Origin: CAYJFG01 sp964369405
GTDB lineage: Bacteria; Bacillota; Clostridia; Oscillospirales; Acutalibacteraceae
Length of the DNA: 64,000 bases
NCBI GenBank assembly: GCA_964369405.1
Contig: CAYJGB010000006.1
Coordinates: forward strand, 1 to 64,000
Reading direction: 5' to 3'
Position 1 is the stretch's first letter; the number at the start of each line of letters is the position of its first letter. The position numbers and the translations under genes were made by a program. Under the pieces are notes generated by a model that saw only the letters and a program-made list of their open reading frames with translations, had not been told where the DNA came from and searched no databases. Positions 54,682-62,574 of the stretch are shown here, one piece after another.

Positions 54682-54831
54682 ATGTGTAAACACAAACTAG
54701 GTATTTTAATAGCTGTAATAGCATCAGTAGCAGCAATATGTGCAGCAGTAACTGCAATAGTGATAATAAAAGAGAAAAAGAAAAAAGATAACGAAGAGTT
54801 GGAAGCATATTTAGATTGCTCTATACAATAA
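54682..54831 (+). CDS. 49-residue single-span membrane protein
   Basis: A short gene with GGAGG 9 nt before its ATG, a consensus promoter and a strong terminator. The product has one transmembrane helix (about 6-29, Ile/Val/Ala-rich with one Cys) followed by a KEKKKKD basic patch and an acidic tail ending in LDCSIQ. There is no known family I can assign. The independent expression signals make it a convincing small protein gene. Confidence 0.75.
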   Translation: MCKHKLGILIAVIASVAAICAAVTAIVIIKEKKKKDNEELEAYLDCSIQ

Positions 54832-54860
54832 TAGAGATGTGCAAGAATTGAGAGTTTAAA

Positions 54861-54888
54861 CAGGAGGAATTATTATCCTCCTGTTTTT
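54861..54888 (+). terminator. Terminator after the 49-residue gene
   Basis: CAGGAGGA pairs with TCCTCCTG around an ATTATTA-type loop, followed by TTTTTTT. Confidence 0.9.
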
Positions 54889-54892
54889 TTGC

Positions 54893-55053
54893 GTTAATTT
54901 TGTGCAAATTATAACAGAACAACAAACCTGTAGGGGCGAAATCCATTTTCGCCCGTTGTTTTATATAGCACAATGTAAAATGGAATAATAATTAATGTAT
55001 GAACATATGTCATTAATCTACAAATAACATTCATAATTCTGTACAAAATTAAC
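54893..55053. mobile_element. MITE-like repeat, copy C, with clear terminal inverted repeats
   Basis: The ends (54893-54912 and, inverted, 55033-55053) match at about 18 of 20 positions as GTTAATTTTGT[G/A]CA-type terminal inverted repeats. The interior shares the hairpin core and the ATATAGCACAATGTAAA box with copies A and B. It has no coding capacity. A further palindrome (GGGAGCAT...ATGCCCCCC) and a copy of the GTGCGACAGCCCC repeat follow, before the oxidoreductase operon end. Confidence 0.7.
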
Positions 55054-55117
55054 GGGAGCATATTGAATGCCCCCCTACAAATACTTGTTAATATTAACAT
55101 TAGTGCGACAGCCCCAT

Positions 55118-55654
55118 TTAATAATTAACACCTATCTCTATCGCTTTATTATTAGCTTCTAATAAATGTTTTTTTGAGTCTGGTACACATTTTTCTATCG
55201 CTTTGTTTAATGCTTCTCTACTACAAAAATTTGTTTCTTTATATAATTTTCCCACCATTACTATGTTAGCAAGTCCCTTTATACCATTCTCTTCAGCTAG
55301 CTTACTTGCTGGTATATAATGTACTGTTACATCTTCTCTTTCTACCTTTACATCTATTAAATAGCTATCTATTATTACTACTCCATTTGGCACAACTGTA
55401 TCTATGAATTTTTCATAAGATGGCTTATTCATTGCTATTAGTACATTTGGGCTTAACACTAAAGGCGAACCTATAGCATCTTTACTTATACAGATACTAC
55501 AGTTTGCTGTTCCACCTCTCATCTCAGGGCCGTATGATGGTAGCCATGAAATTTCTTTATCTTCCATTAATCCACCATATGCTATTACTTTTCCACCAAA
55601 TAATATGCCTTGTCCTCCAAAACCTGCAATTATCATATTGTAGTCTTTTGTCAT
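55118..55654 (-). CDS. 2-oxoacid:ferredoxin oxidoreductase gamma subunit
   Basis: The 178-residue protein belongs to the gamma (POR/KOR C) family: GFGGQGILFGGKVIAYGGL at the N-terminus, then SWLPSYGPEMRGGTANC. Its ATG overlaps the stop of the beta-subunit gene by 4 nt. It completes a four-subunit enzyme with the three genes upstream. Confidence 0.92.
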   Translation of the reverse strand: MTKDYNMIIAGFGGQGILFGGKVIAYGGLMEDKEISWLPSYGPEMRGGTANCSICISKDAIGSPLVLSPNVLIAMNKPSYEKFIDTVVPNGVVIIDSYLIDVKVEREDVTVHYIPASKLAEENGIKGLANIVMVGKLYKETNFCSREALNKAIEKCVPDSKKHLLEANNKAIEIGVNY

Positions 55655-56406
55655 TTTGTGCTACCTCCTTTTTCTCCGTCTTTGTAAACTCCTAACGGAT
55701 AATACGGAAGCATATTTTCTTGTAACCATGTTATTGACTCAACTGGATTTAATCCCCAGTTTGTTGGACATGTTGACATTATTTCTATAATTGAAAAACC
55801 TTTTTTATTAATCTGATTTTCAAAACCTTTTTTAATAGCTTTTTTTGTAGCGTTTATATTTTTTATTGTATCTACTGATGTTCTTTGTGCTAATGCAACA
55901 CCGTCTAGTGTAGATAATAACTCACATACTCTAATTGGAAAACCTGCACTCTCTATATCTCTACCATATGGTGATGTTTGTGTTACTTGGTTTGGTAATG
56001 ATGTTGGTGCCATTTGTCCACCTGTCATTCCGTAAATTGCATTGTTTATAAAGATGATTGTTATGTTTTCTCCTCTTGTTGCACTGTGTATTGTTTCAGC
56101 TGTTCCTATTGCTATTAAATCTCCGTCGCCTTGATATGTGAACACTATATTTTCAGGGATTGCTCTTTTTACTCCTGTTGCAACGGCTGGTGCTCTTCCG
56201 TGTGGTGCTTGTATCATATCGCAATTAAAATAGTCATAGTTCATTACGGCACATCCAACTGGTGCTACTCCTACTGTGCTACCCTCAATTTCTAACTCGT
56301 CTAATATCTCTGCTATTATTCTATGTACTATTCCATGTGAGCAACCTGGACAGTAATGCATTGGTACATCTGCCATAGCTTTTGGTTTTTCAAATACTAT
56401 TGCCAT
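55651..56406 (-). CDS. 2-oxoacid:ferredoxin oxidoreductase beta (ThDP) subunit
   Basis: The 251-residue protein has the beta-subunit features: CPGCSHGI, the ThDP-magnesium motif in YQGDGDLIAIGTAETIHSA followed by FINNAIYGMTGGQ. It carries the thiamine cofactor that decarboxylates the 2-oxoacid. It overlaps the alpha gene stop by one base. Confidence 0.93.
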   Translation of the reverse strand: MAIVFEKPKAMADVPMHYCPGCSHGIVHRIIAEILDELEIEGSTVGVAPVGCAVMNYDYFNCDMIQAPHGRAPAVATGVKRAIPENIVFTYQGDGDLIAIGTAETIHSATRGENITIIFINNAIYGMTGGQMAPTSLPNQVTQTSPYGRDIESAGFPIRVCELLSTLDGVALAQRTSVDTIKNINATKKAIKKGFENQINKKGFSIIEIMSTCPTNWGLNPVESITWLQENMLPYYPLGVYKDGEKGGSTK

Positions 56407-57464
56407 TACTTTGTACCTCCTAGCATTTCTATTTTCTCTAATATCTCTTGTGGAGTTGGTATTATTCCACCTGTTCTACCAAAAAATTCTACTGGTATGC
56501 TACAATTGATTGAAAGTTTTACATCTTCTATCATTTGACCTGTGCTCATCTCTACACATAACATGCTTTTTGCTGTTTTTGCTACTTTTTGTAGTACATC
56601 TGTTGGAAACGGCCATAATGTGATTGGACGTACAAGTCCTACCTTAATACCTTTGTCACGTGCCATATTAACAGCACTATGTGCAACTCTTGAAGATGCA
56701 CCGTATGCTACTACTATATAATCAGCATCTTGTGTTAAGTACTCCTCAGCCATTTGTTCCTCAGCTTTTATTGTTTCGTATCTTTTGTAACGCTCAATTA
56801 TCAGTTTTTCTAGTGCTTGAGGCGTTAAGTAAAGTGAATTTACTACATTATGCTTTCTTTTGTTTTTATGTCCATCTATTGCCCACTCTTTTTTAGGTAG
56901 ACTTGTAACAGCATCTGGAATTTCTACAGGCTCCATCATTTGTCCTAACATTCCATCTGCTAAAATCATAGCAGGTATTCTATATTTATCGCCTAAATCA
57001 AAAGCCGTTCCTACAAGATTTACCATTTCTTGTACTGTTGATGGTGCAAAAACTAATATATGAAAATCGCCATGACCACACGCTTTAGTCGCTTGAAAGT
57101 AGTCTGCTTGAGATGGTTGAATACCACCTAAACCAGGGCCACCACGTTGTACATTTATAATAAGCCCAGGAACATCGCTACCAGCCATATAGGAGATAGT
57201 TTCTGTTTTTAAGCTAATACCAGGTGAACTTGAACTAGTCATAGCACGAACACCGGCAGATGCTGCACCTAAAACCATATTTATAGCAGAAATTTCTGAT
57301 TCTGCTTGTATGAATGTGCCACCGATTTTAGGTAATTGCTTTGACATATATGCAGATAGTTCAGTTTGAGGAGTTATCGGGTATCCAAAAAAGTGTTTAC
57401 AACCAGCTTGAATAGCCGCTTGAGCTAAAGCCTCATTGCCTTTCATTAAAAATCTTTCAGCCAT
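56406..57464 (-). CDS. vorB: 2-oxoacid:ferredoxin oxidoreductase alpha subunit (VorB type)
   Basis: The 352-residue protein starts MAERFLMKGNEALAQAAI and has GYPITPQTELSAYM, TSSSSPGISLK, and QRGGPGLGGIQPSQADYFQA. These features fit the VorB/KorA alpha subunits of 3-methyl-2-oxobutanoate or 2-oxoglutarate ferredoxin oxidoreductases. The enzyme oxidises 2-oxoacids to acyl-CoA while reducing ferredoxin. Sequence alone does not fix the substrate; VorB-type resemblance favours branched-chain 2-oxoacids. Confidence 0.9.
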   Translation of the reverse strand: MAERFLMKGNEALAQAAIQAGCKHFFGYPITPQTELSAYMSKQLPKIGGTFIQAESEISAINMVLGAASAGVRAMTSSSSPGISLKTETISYMAGSDVPGLIINVQRGGPGLGGIQPSQADYFQATKACGHGDFHILVFAPSTVQEMVNLVGTAFDLGDKYRIPAMILADGMLGQMMEPVEIPDAVTSLPKKEWAIDGHKNKRKHNVVNSLYLTPQALEKLIIERYKRYETIKAEEQMAEEYLTQDADYIVVAYGASSRVAHSAVNMARDKGIKVGLVRPITLWPFPTDVLQKVAKTAKSMLCVEMSTGQMIEDVKLSINCSIPVEFFGRTGGIIPTPQEILEKIEMLGGTK

Positions 57465-57482
57465 AATAAATCATCTCCTTTC

Positions 57483-57689
57483 TTATCTTTCAACAACAAT
57501 TGCAACATCTGGGCACATAAGAGCGCAAGATTTACAACCGATACATTTATCTTCATCAATTAAAGTAGCTGGGTGATATCCTTTAATGTTGATTTTATCT
57601 TTAGATAAAGCCATAATTTTTTTTGGACAGGCATAAACGCATAGTCCACAGCCTTTGCAAATGTTTTCATATACAGTAACTTTTGCCAT
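57483..57689 (-). CDS. 4Fe-4S ferredoxin-type delta subunit
   Basis: The 68-residue protein has two complete CxxCxxCxxxCP clusters (CKGCGLCVYACP and CIGCKSCALMCP). It is the first gene of the oxidoreductase operon and the electron-transfer subunit of the complex. It lies 18 nt upstream of the alpha gene. Confidence 0.92.
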   Translation of the reverse strand: MAKVTVYENICKGCGLCVYACPKKIMALSKDKINIKGYHPATLIDEDKCIGCKSCALMCPDVAIVVER

Positions 57690-57747
57690 TCTAAATCCTT
57701 CTTTCGTTTGCGTTATAACATTTAGATTTTAAAATTTAAATGTTAAA

Positions 57748-58428
57748 TCAATTAAATGGTGGTTTAACAATTATATCAACAGGTAAAAGACTTAAATTTT
57801 CGCTTTGCATATCACAATAGATATTTTTAGGACAAGAAGTGAGTGCAACAGGAAGTTTTAAGAGTTTAGCTGTTTGTTTTGCATAGTCTAAAGAATTTAA
57901 GATAGTTTCTTTAGTCGTTAAATTCTGCAAATGTGAGTTGTTTATAATCGCAGTTGCCTTTATTTTTGATGCTTCTTCTATTTCGCTTAATAGAGCTTTT
58001 GCTTCTTGTGGAGTAGATGTTAATGCTCGGTATTTGTTTATAACGTAATATGCGTTGTATTTTTCTAAAGAATTTATTTCCTTAGAAAATCTACCTAATG
58101 CATATGCTCCAACATCATCTCCACCAACATCTACTATAGTGTAACGTGATGTATCGGCAAAAACTGAATATATTTGAGGCGACAATGATGGAGTATCCAT
58201 ATTAGTTCCTAGTGACTGTGGAGAAATAACATCAATATTATGTTTTGATAAAAATTCTTTGTAGTCGCCTGAGCGAAAATATGGGTTTACAACATCTAAA
58301 TCTACAATTGTAACTTTCTTATTGGTGCTTGCAAGTGATAAGGCTAAGTTAATAGATAAATTAGTCTTACCACTTCCATAATGACCATATATTATTGTGA
58401 ATTTTTCAAACACGTTTAATTTATTCAT
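57748..58428 (-). CDS. ParA/MinD-like P-loop ATPase upstream of the oxidoreductase operon
   Basis: The 226-residue protein has a deviant Walker A GHYGSGKTN (15-23), the VDLDVVNPYFRSGD block and a VDVGGDD Walker B, as in SIMIBI-class ATPases (CobB/MinD/ParA/Mrp). There is no partition partner. It lies 58 nt upstream of the ferredoxin subunit on the same strand and 2 nt after the metY gene. A role in cofactor or iron-sulfur maturation of the oxidoreductase is possible but unproven. Confidence 0.75.
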   Translation of the reverse strand: MNKLNVFEKFTIIYGHYGSGKTNLSINLALSLASTNKKVTIVDLDVVNPYFRSGDYKEFLSKHNIDVISPQSLGTNMDTPSLSPQIYSVFADTSRYTIVDVGGDDVGAYALGRFSKEINSLEKYNAYYVINKYRALTSTPQEAKALLSEIEEASKIKATAIINNSHLQNLTTKETILNSLDYAKQTAKLLKLPVALTSCPKNIYCDMQSENLSLLPVDIIVKPPFN

Positions 58429-58430
58429 AA

Positions 58431-59705
58431 TTATAAAGTCGCTAATGCTTGCTCAATGTCTTCGATTAAGTCGTTTACGTTTTCTATACCTACTGAAAAT
58501 CTAACCATATTTGGTGCAACGCCTGCTTCTATTAGTTGCTCGTCAGATAATTGTCTATGTGTAGTGCTTGCAGGGTGAAGAACACAAGTTCTTAAGTCTG
58601 CTACATGTATAACCATTGCTGCTATTTTTAGATTTTCCATAAATTTAGCAGCTTTTTCTCTGCCACCTTTAATAGCTATAGCCATTACGCCACAAGTACC
58701 ATTTGGCATATATTTTTGTGCTAATTCATAATATTTATTTCCCTCTAGTGAAGGGTAGTTTATCCATTCTATTTGTGGGTGGTTTTCTAAATGTTTTGCT
58801 ATTACTAATGCGTTCTCACAATGACGCTCCATTCTTAGTGCAAGTGTTTCTAGCCCTAAGTTTAGTAAAAATGCATTATGTGGAGATGCTTGAGCACCAA
58901 AATCTCTCATTAAGTGAGCTCTTGCTTTTAAGATATATGCTAGGTTTCCGAATTTTTCTGTATATACCATTCCATGGTATGTTTCGTCTGGTGTAGTTAG
59001 CATATCAAATTTACCTGATTTTGCCCAGTCAAAGTTGCCACTGTCTACAATTACACCACCTAAAGATACTGCGTGTCCGTCCATATATTTTGATGTTGAA
59101 TGTACTACAATATCTGCACCAAACTCAAAAGGTCTAAAGTTTATTGGTGTTGCAAATGTGTTATCTACTATTAGTGGTACGTTATGTTTATGTGCTATTT
59201 TTGCATATAATTCTAAGTCTAGTACTATCAGAGTTGGGTTTGTTAAACTCTCTGTAAACACAGCTTTTGTATTTTCTTTAAATGCACTTTCTATCTCTTC
59301 TTGTGTAGAGTCTGGTTTTACAAAAGTAAATTCTATTCCTAAATCTCTAAGCGTTTTGTTAAATAAATTAAATGTTCCACCGTATAACGCACTTGAGCAT
59401 ACTACATGGTCGCCTGCTTTGCATATGTTTGTTATTGATATTAATGAGGCTGCTTGTCCTGATGATGTTAGCATTGCTGCTACTCCACCTTCTAAGTCTG
59501 CTATTTTCTTTTCTACTGCATCTAGTGTTGGGTTAGATAATCTTGTATAAAAAAATCCAGCCTCGTCTAAGTCAAATAATTTGCTCATAGTTTCTGCATT
59601 GTTATACATAAAAGTTGTACTTTGTGCTATTGGCACAACCCTTGACTCTCCGTTCCCTGGTGTATACCCTGATTGTACACATTTTGTTTCAATTGAATTA
59701 CTCAT
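58431..59705 (-). CDS. metY: O-acetylhomoserine sulfhydrylase
   Basis: The 424-residue PLP enzyme of the Cys/Met metabolism family shows SSGQAASLISITN, VDNTFATP, the PLP lysine in VHSTSKYMDGH, and the MetY-typical NAFLLNLGLETLALRMERH and TCVLHPASTTHRQLS blocks. It makes homocysteine from O-acetylhomoserine and sulfide. It lies 2 nt upstream of the P-loop ATPase gene and 2 nt downstream of the zinc-ribbon gene. No SAM riboswitch is visible at the operon start. Confidence 0.93.
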   Translation of the reverse strand: MSNSIETKCVQSGYTPGNGESRVVPIAQSTTFMYNNAETMSKLFDLDEAGFFYTRLSNPTLDAVEKKIADLEGGVAAMLTSSGQAASLISITNICKAGDHVVCSSALYGGTFNLFNKTLRDLGIEFTFVKPDSTQEEIESAFKENTKAVFTESLTNPTLIVLDLELYAKIAHKHNVPLIVDNTFATPINFRPFEFGADIVVHSTSKYMDGHAVSLGGVIVDSGNFDWAKSGKFDMLTTPDETYHGMVYTEKFGNLAYILKARAHLMRDFGAQASPHNAFLLNLGLETLALRMERHCENALVIAKHLENHPQIEWINYPSLEGNKYYELAQKYMPNGTCGVMAIAIKGGREKAAKFMENLKIAAMVIHVADLRTCVLHPASTTHRQLSDEQLIEAGVAPNMVRFSVGIENVNDLIEDIEQALATL

Positions 59706-59707
59706 AA

Positions 59708-60286
59708 TTAATTACCTCCGTTGAATAGTTTAGTTATTAATTCTGCTATAAAATCTACACTAAATATTGCAAGTGCTGCTAATAGTATAAATGCTAGAGC
59801 AGAGATTATTCTTACAGCTAGTCTTTTTTTCGGGCTCATTTCCTCAGAGTCTTCTTCTTCGTTATTTTTATTATTTCTATCTATTGTATATGTTTTTTCT
59901 TCATTTTGTGGTGTGTGATTTTCTTCTATATCTAGTGTTGATATGTCGGTGTCATCATCAATAATTTGAGAATCTGTTTTAATTGCTCCTATACCTATTA
60001 ATATATCTACAGCTTGCTCATAAGCACAGTAAGGTACAGAAATTCTAACTTTATTATTAGCTTTACCAGTAAGGTCTTCTGAACTATTTTCTTTTTTTGC
60101 TTTTTTCTCAATACAAGGTATGTTGTTATCTTCTAAAGCAGCAACAATTCTTGAGCGTTCAAAACCATAAGCACTAATAATATAAACAGGTTCATTATTA
60201 TCAATCTCTTTAACAAGAGGTTTCTTACAATCGCTACAAATAGCACCTTTTTGATAAAGAGTACCACAACGTTTACAATATTTCAT
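59708..60286 (-). CDS. Zinc-ribbon membrane protein with DUF2007-like domain
   Basis: From the ATG at 60286 (GGAGGA about 11 nt upstream) the product has 192 residues. It has an N-terminal zinc ribbon (CKRCG..CSDCKK, 4-21) and a domain with YIISAYGFERSRIVAALEDNNIPC and RISVPYCAYEQAVDIL resembling DUF2007. An acidic Asn/Glu linker (about 110-150) and one C-terminal transmembrane helix (about 163-186) follow. It starts the metY operon on the minus strand. Function is unknown. Confidence 0.7.
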   Translation of the reverse strand: MKYCKRCGTLYQKGAICSDCKKPLVKEIDNNEPVYIISAYGFERSRIVAALEDNNIPCIEKKAKKENSSEDLTGKANNKVRISVPYCAYEQAVDILIGIGAIKTDSQIIDDDTDISTLDIEENHTPQNEEKTYTIDRNNKNNEEEDSEEMSPKKRLAVRIISALAFILLAALAIFSVDFIAELITKLFNGGN

Positions 60287-60409
60287 AAAAATAAAATCCT
60301 CCAAAACATAAAATAGATAGAGCAATATAAAAAAGAGTATAATTCTCTTAAATACCATATTAACAAAGAATTAAAAAAAAATCAAGCAAGAAAATTTCGA
60401 AAAAGGTAT

Positions 60410-60464
60410 TGACAAGAATACTTGTCACATGTTATACTCTGGTTGTTGATTGACAAGTATTCTT
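60410..60464 (+). promoter_or_regulatory. Promoter with 13-bp inverted-repeat operator for the XRE regulator
   Basis: TTGACA (60410-60415) and TATACT (60433-60438) with a 17-nt spacer. The perfect 13-bp inverted repeat AAGAATACTTGTC (60414-60426) and GACAAGTATTCTT (60452-60464) flanks the -10 region. Each half is itself partly palindromic. This suggests cooperative binding and autorepression by the XRE protein encoded immediately downstream. Confidence 0.7.
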
Positions 60465-60481
60465 TACATAGGAGGTTGTTT

Positions 60482-60685
60482 ATGCCACTTTTTAACAACT
60501 TAAAATCGCTTAGAGAGGGTAGAAATATTTCTCAAAGTGAATTAGGTAAACTTATTGGCGTATCTAGGCAAACTATTAGCTCGATTGAACGTGGGGACTA
60601 TCACCCGTCTGTAGTTCTAGCTTTAAAAATTGCTTATATATTTAACACGACTGTAGAACAAATTTTTATATTTTCGGAGGATTGA
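60482..60685 (+). CDS. XRE family transcriptional regulator
   Basis: The 67-residue protein is a minimal helix-turn-helix of the YozG/YgzD type: NNLKSLREGRNISQSELGKL, then GVSRQTISSIERGDYHPSV. AGGAGG lies 6 nt before the ATG at 60482; the frame is open farther upstream but that part overlaps the promoter. It is coupled to the DUF3169 gene and should regulate this two-gene unit. Confidence 0.88.
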   Translation: MPLFNNLKSLREGRNISQSELGKLIGVSRQTISSIERGDYHPSVVLALKIAYIFNTTVEQIFIFSED

Positions 60686-61500
60686 TGATAATGAGTAAAA
60701 GTAAAAATAGTAAGAGTAAGACTATCAGTAAAAATAATAAAATAAATTTGGGTATTAAAGTGATTGTTTTTAGTATAATTGGAGTTGTATTAGCTATAAT
60801 TGCTTTTACAGTTGCAGGTTTAGTTTTTATATATGGATATGATAGAGAATGGTTTAATGATACAATGAATATGCTGAAGGTTGACTTTAATTCACCTAAT
60901 ATGGCATTGTTAATTATAGCAATGATTTGTTTTCTAACTTTGATTTTTGTAATTGGCAATATGATGATTGCAAAGAAAAAAATAGAAAATGAAAATTTTG
61001 ATGATAGCGAAAATAGTTATTATAGCAAAAACAGTACCAGATTGTCTGTTTTATGTGGTTTTTCAAACATAGTATTAATAATAACTATTACATCTATTTT
61101 TTTAACTCTGCAAAATAGTATGAGTTCAGATGTCGTTGTGAATAATAGAATATACATTTATTTAATTAATTGTGTAAATTCTTTGCTATCAATTTTGATA
61201 CAGGGTATCTTGTATCAAAATATTATAAGTAAAGTACAACCAGAAAAATATAACAATATATTCTCTTTAAATTTCAATTCTAAATACTGTGACTCTTTAG
61301 ATGAATATGAGTTTAAGAAAAGTGGTAAATCAGCAATTAAATCAGTTGGTATGATAAGTTGGTTATTTTTTGCTTTGTTGGGAGTTGGGATTGTTTTTCA
61401 AATGAGTTTGCAATATTACATAGGTATAACCCTATATCAAGTGGTGTTTATAATAGTTCAAATTGTAAATAACGTTAAAAACAAAGTCAATTTACCTTAA
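60685..61500 (+). CDS. DUF3169 membrane protein
   Basis: The 271-residue protein has six predicted transmembrane helices and the YYIGITLYQVVFI C-terminal segment. Its form agrees with DUF3169 proteins that commonly pair with small XRE regulators in Firmicutes. The start codon is either ATG 60685 (TGATG overlap with the regulator stop) or ATG 60691, which is better spaced from GGAGG at 60676-60680. Function is unknown; a stress or peptide-response role has been suggested by such pairings. Confidence 0.75.
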   Translation: MIMSKSKNSKSKTISKNNKINLGIKVIVFSIIGVVLAIIAFTVAGLVFIYGYDREWFNDTMNMLKVDFNSPNMALLIIAMICFLTLIFVIGNMMIAKKKIENENFDDSENSYYSKNSTRLSVLCGFSNIVLIITITSIFLTLQNSMSSDVVVNNRIYIYLINCVNSLLSILIQGILYQNIISKVQPEKYNNIFSLNFNSKYCDSLDEYEFKKSGKSAIKSVGMISWLFFALLGVGIVFQMSLQYYIGITLYQVVFIIVQIVNNVKNKVNLP

Positions 61501-61521
61501 ATTTTTTTTGCATCGCTTTCC

Positions 61522-61646
61522 TTACGGTCGCCCACGAAAATAAATCGAAGATTTATTTTAAAGAGCCACCACTCACTTTCTGCTTGCTTTTAGATTGGTG
61601 GTGGCTCTTGTTGTGCAAACGAAGTTTGCACCGTGGGCGACCGTAA
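61522..61646. repeat. Long three-way cruciform inverted repeat
   Basis: A perfect 15-bp outer stem (61522-61536 with 61632-61646) and a perfect 12-bp inner stem (61561-61572 with 61598-61609) enclose a 25-nt loop. Between outer and inner stems, each side has its own hairpin (AAAATAAATC/GATTTATTTT at about 61537-61559 and GTGCAAAC/GTTTGCAC at about 61613-61631). The whole can fold as a cruciform DNA or multi-branched RNA. It follows the DUF3169 gene. The rest of the 301-nt gap carries only the promoter of the next small gene. Confidence 0.75.
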
Positions 61647-61711
61647 AAGCACTCTGCTAACTTATAAGTCACTTAAACTATGAACAAATTGTTAATTTTA
61701 TCTGCTTTTAA

Positions 61712-61740
61712 TTGACTTGCAAGGTTGATTGTAATAAAAT
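61712..61740 (+). promoter_or_regulatory. Promoter of the 32-residue peptide gene
   Basis: TTGACT (61712-61717) and TAAAAT (61735-61740) with a 17-nt spacer, 62 nt before the start codon. An AACTCA/TGAGTT pair in the leader may form a small hairpin. Confidence 0.65.
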
Positions 61741-61801
61741 AAATCGAACTCAGAAGTTAAACTTAACCTTGAGTTAAAATAATAATTTGGAGGAATTGAC
61801 T

Positions 61802-61900
61802 ATGTTTGCAGCTTTACTAGAATTAGCAGGAGCATTAGCAATAGGATGTTCGATGTTCGCTGGTGTTATGGGTACAATTTGGGCGTTATGCACTTTTTGA
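61802..61900 (+). CDS. 32-residue hydrophobic peptide
   Basis: The gene has a GGAGGAATT ribosome site ending 8 nt before the ATG, its own promoter and a strong terminator. The product is almost entirely hydrophobic (Ala, Leu, Gly, Met, Phe, Ile), with one Glu, two Cys and no Lys or Arg, and is long enough to span a membrane once. It resembles in size small membrane peptides, type I toxins or leaderless bacteriocin-like peptides, but matches none that I know. No processing or immunity gene is adjacent. Confidence 0.7.
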   Translation: MFAALLELAGALAIGCSMFAGVMGTIWALCTF

Positions 61901-61928
61901 AAATTGAAAATAAATTATGATATAAAAG

Positions 61929-61978
61929 AAAACTCTAATTTTTTACAAACCATGTAAATTTGTTAGAGTTTTTTTGTT
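61929..61978 (+). terminator. Terminator of the small peptide gene
   Basis: AAAACTCTAA pairs with TTAGAGTTTT around an AT-rich loop and is followed by a run of T. Confidence 0.85.
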
Positions 61979-62051
61979 TTAAATTTTTTGAATATTTAAA
62001 TTAAAAACTCTAAAAATAATTATCTATATTATATTTAAGAGGTGTTTTATT

Positions 62052-62408
62052 ATGTTTGATAATTTTAACTATTCCACAAGAAAAAAAATAAGTCCTTTCT
62101 CTGTGTTTATAATTAGTCTGATACTAGTTATAATAATTTCTGCTGTTATTGCTATTATTGCTAATAATATGATGGTTAATGCAAATGTGTCTGACGAACA
62201 AACTGATACTACTGTTTCTACCGTTTACTACGTAAAAGAATATGATGGTAAAATTGCTGTATTTACCGATTTAACAAAACCACCTGTAGAGATTACAGAT
62301 ACTCAAGTGTTTACTTTTCCTCAGGCTGATATAGATTTACTAATGGCTGGAATTAAGGTGGATAGCGAAAAAGAATTAAAAAGGCTTTTAGAAGATTACT
62401 GTAGTTAA
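62052..62408 (+). CDS. Membrane-anchored BofC-like small protein
   Basis: The 118-residue protein has one N-terminal transmembrane helix (about 18-40) and an exported domain with YYVKEYDGKIAVF, then ADIDLLMAGIKVDSEKELKRLLEDYCS. This C-terminal pattern is familiar from BofC-type and related small sporulation-associated proteins of Clostridia. A GAGGTG site precedes the ATG. The role is not established. Confidence 0.6.
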   Translation: MFDNFNYSTRKKISPFSVFIISLILVIIISAVIAIIANNMMVNANVSDEQTDTTVSTVYYVKEYDGKIAVFTDLTKPPVEITDTQVFTFPQADIDLLMAGIKVDSEKELKRLLEDYCS

Positions 62409-62505
62409 GTATATGTTTTTGTAGATAATATATAAAATATCGTTCGTTTTATCAGAAATTAGCTCACGATTACTAATATTCGACATTATGTTTAAATTTA
62501 TTTTG

Positions 62506-62534
62506 TTGACAAAGTTTAAAAAAAATTATAAAAT
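62506..62534 (+). promoter_or_regulatory. Promoter and candidate MarR operator of the fatty-acid operon
   Basis: TTGACA (62506-62511) and TAAAAT (62529-62534) with a 17-nt spacer. A TTTGT-TG-ACAAA palindrome overlaps the -35 element, and an AGTTAGACAATCAAA segment after the -10 resembles FabT-type boxes. Autoregulation by the MarR protein is likely but inferred. Confidence 0.55.
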
Positions 62535-62574
62535 TAGTTAGACAATCAAAATAAATTTGAGAGAGGGCTTTTAT

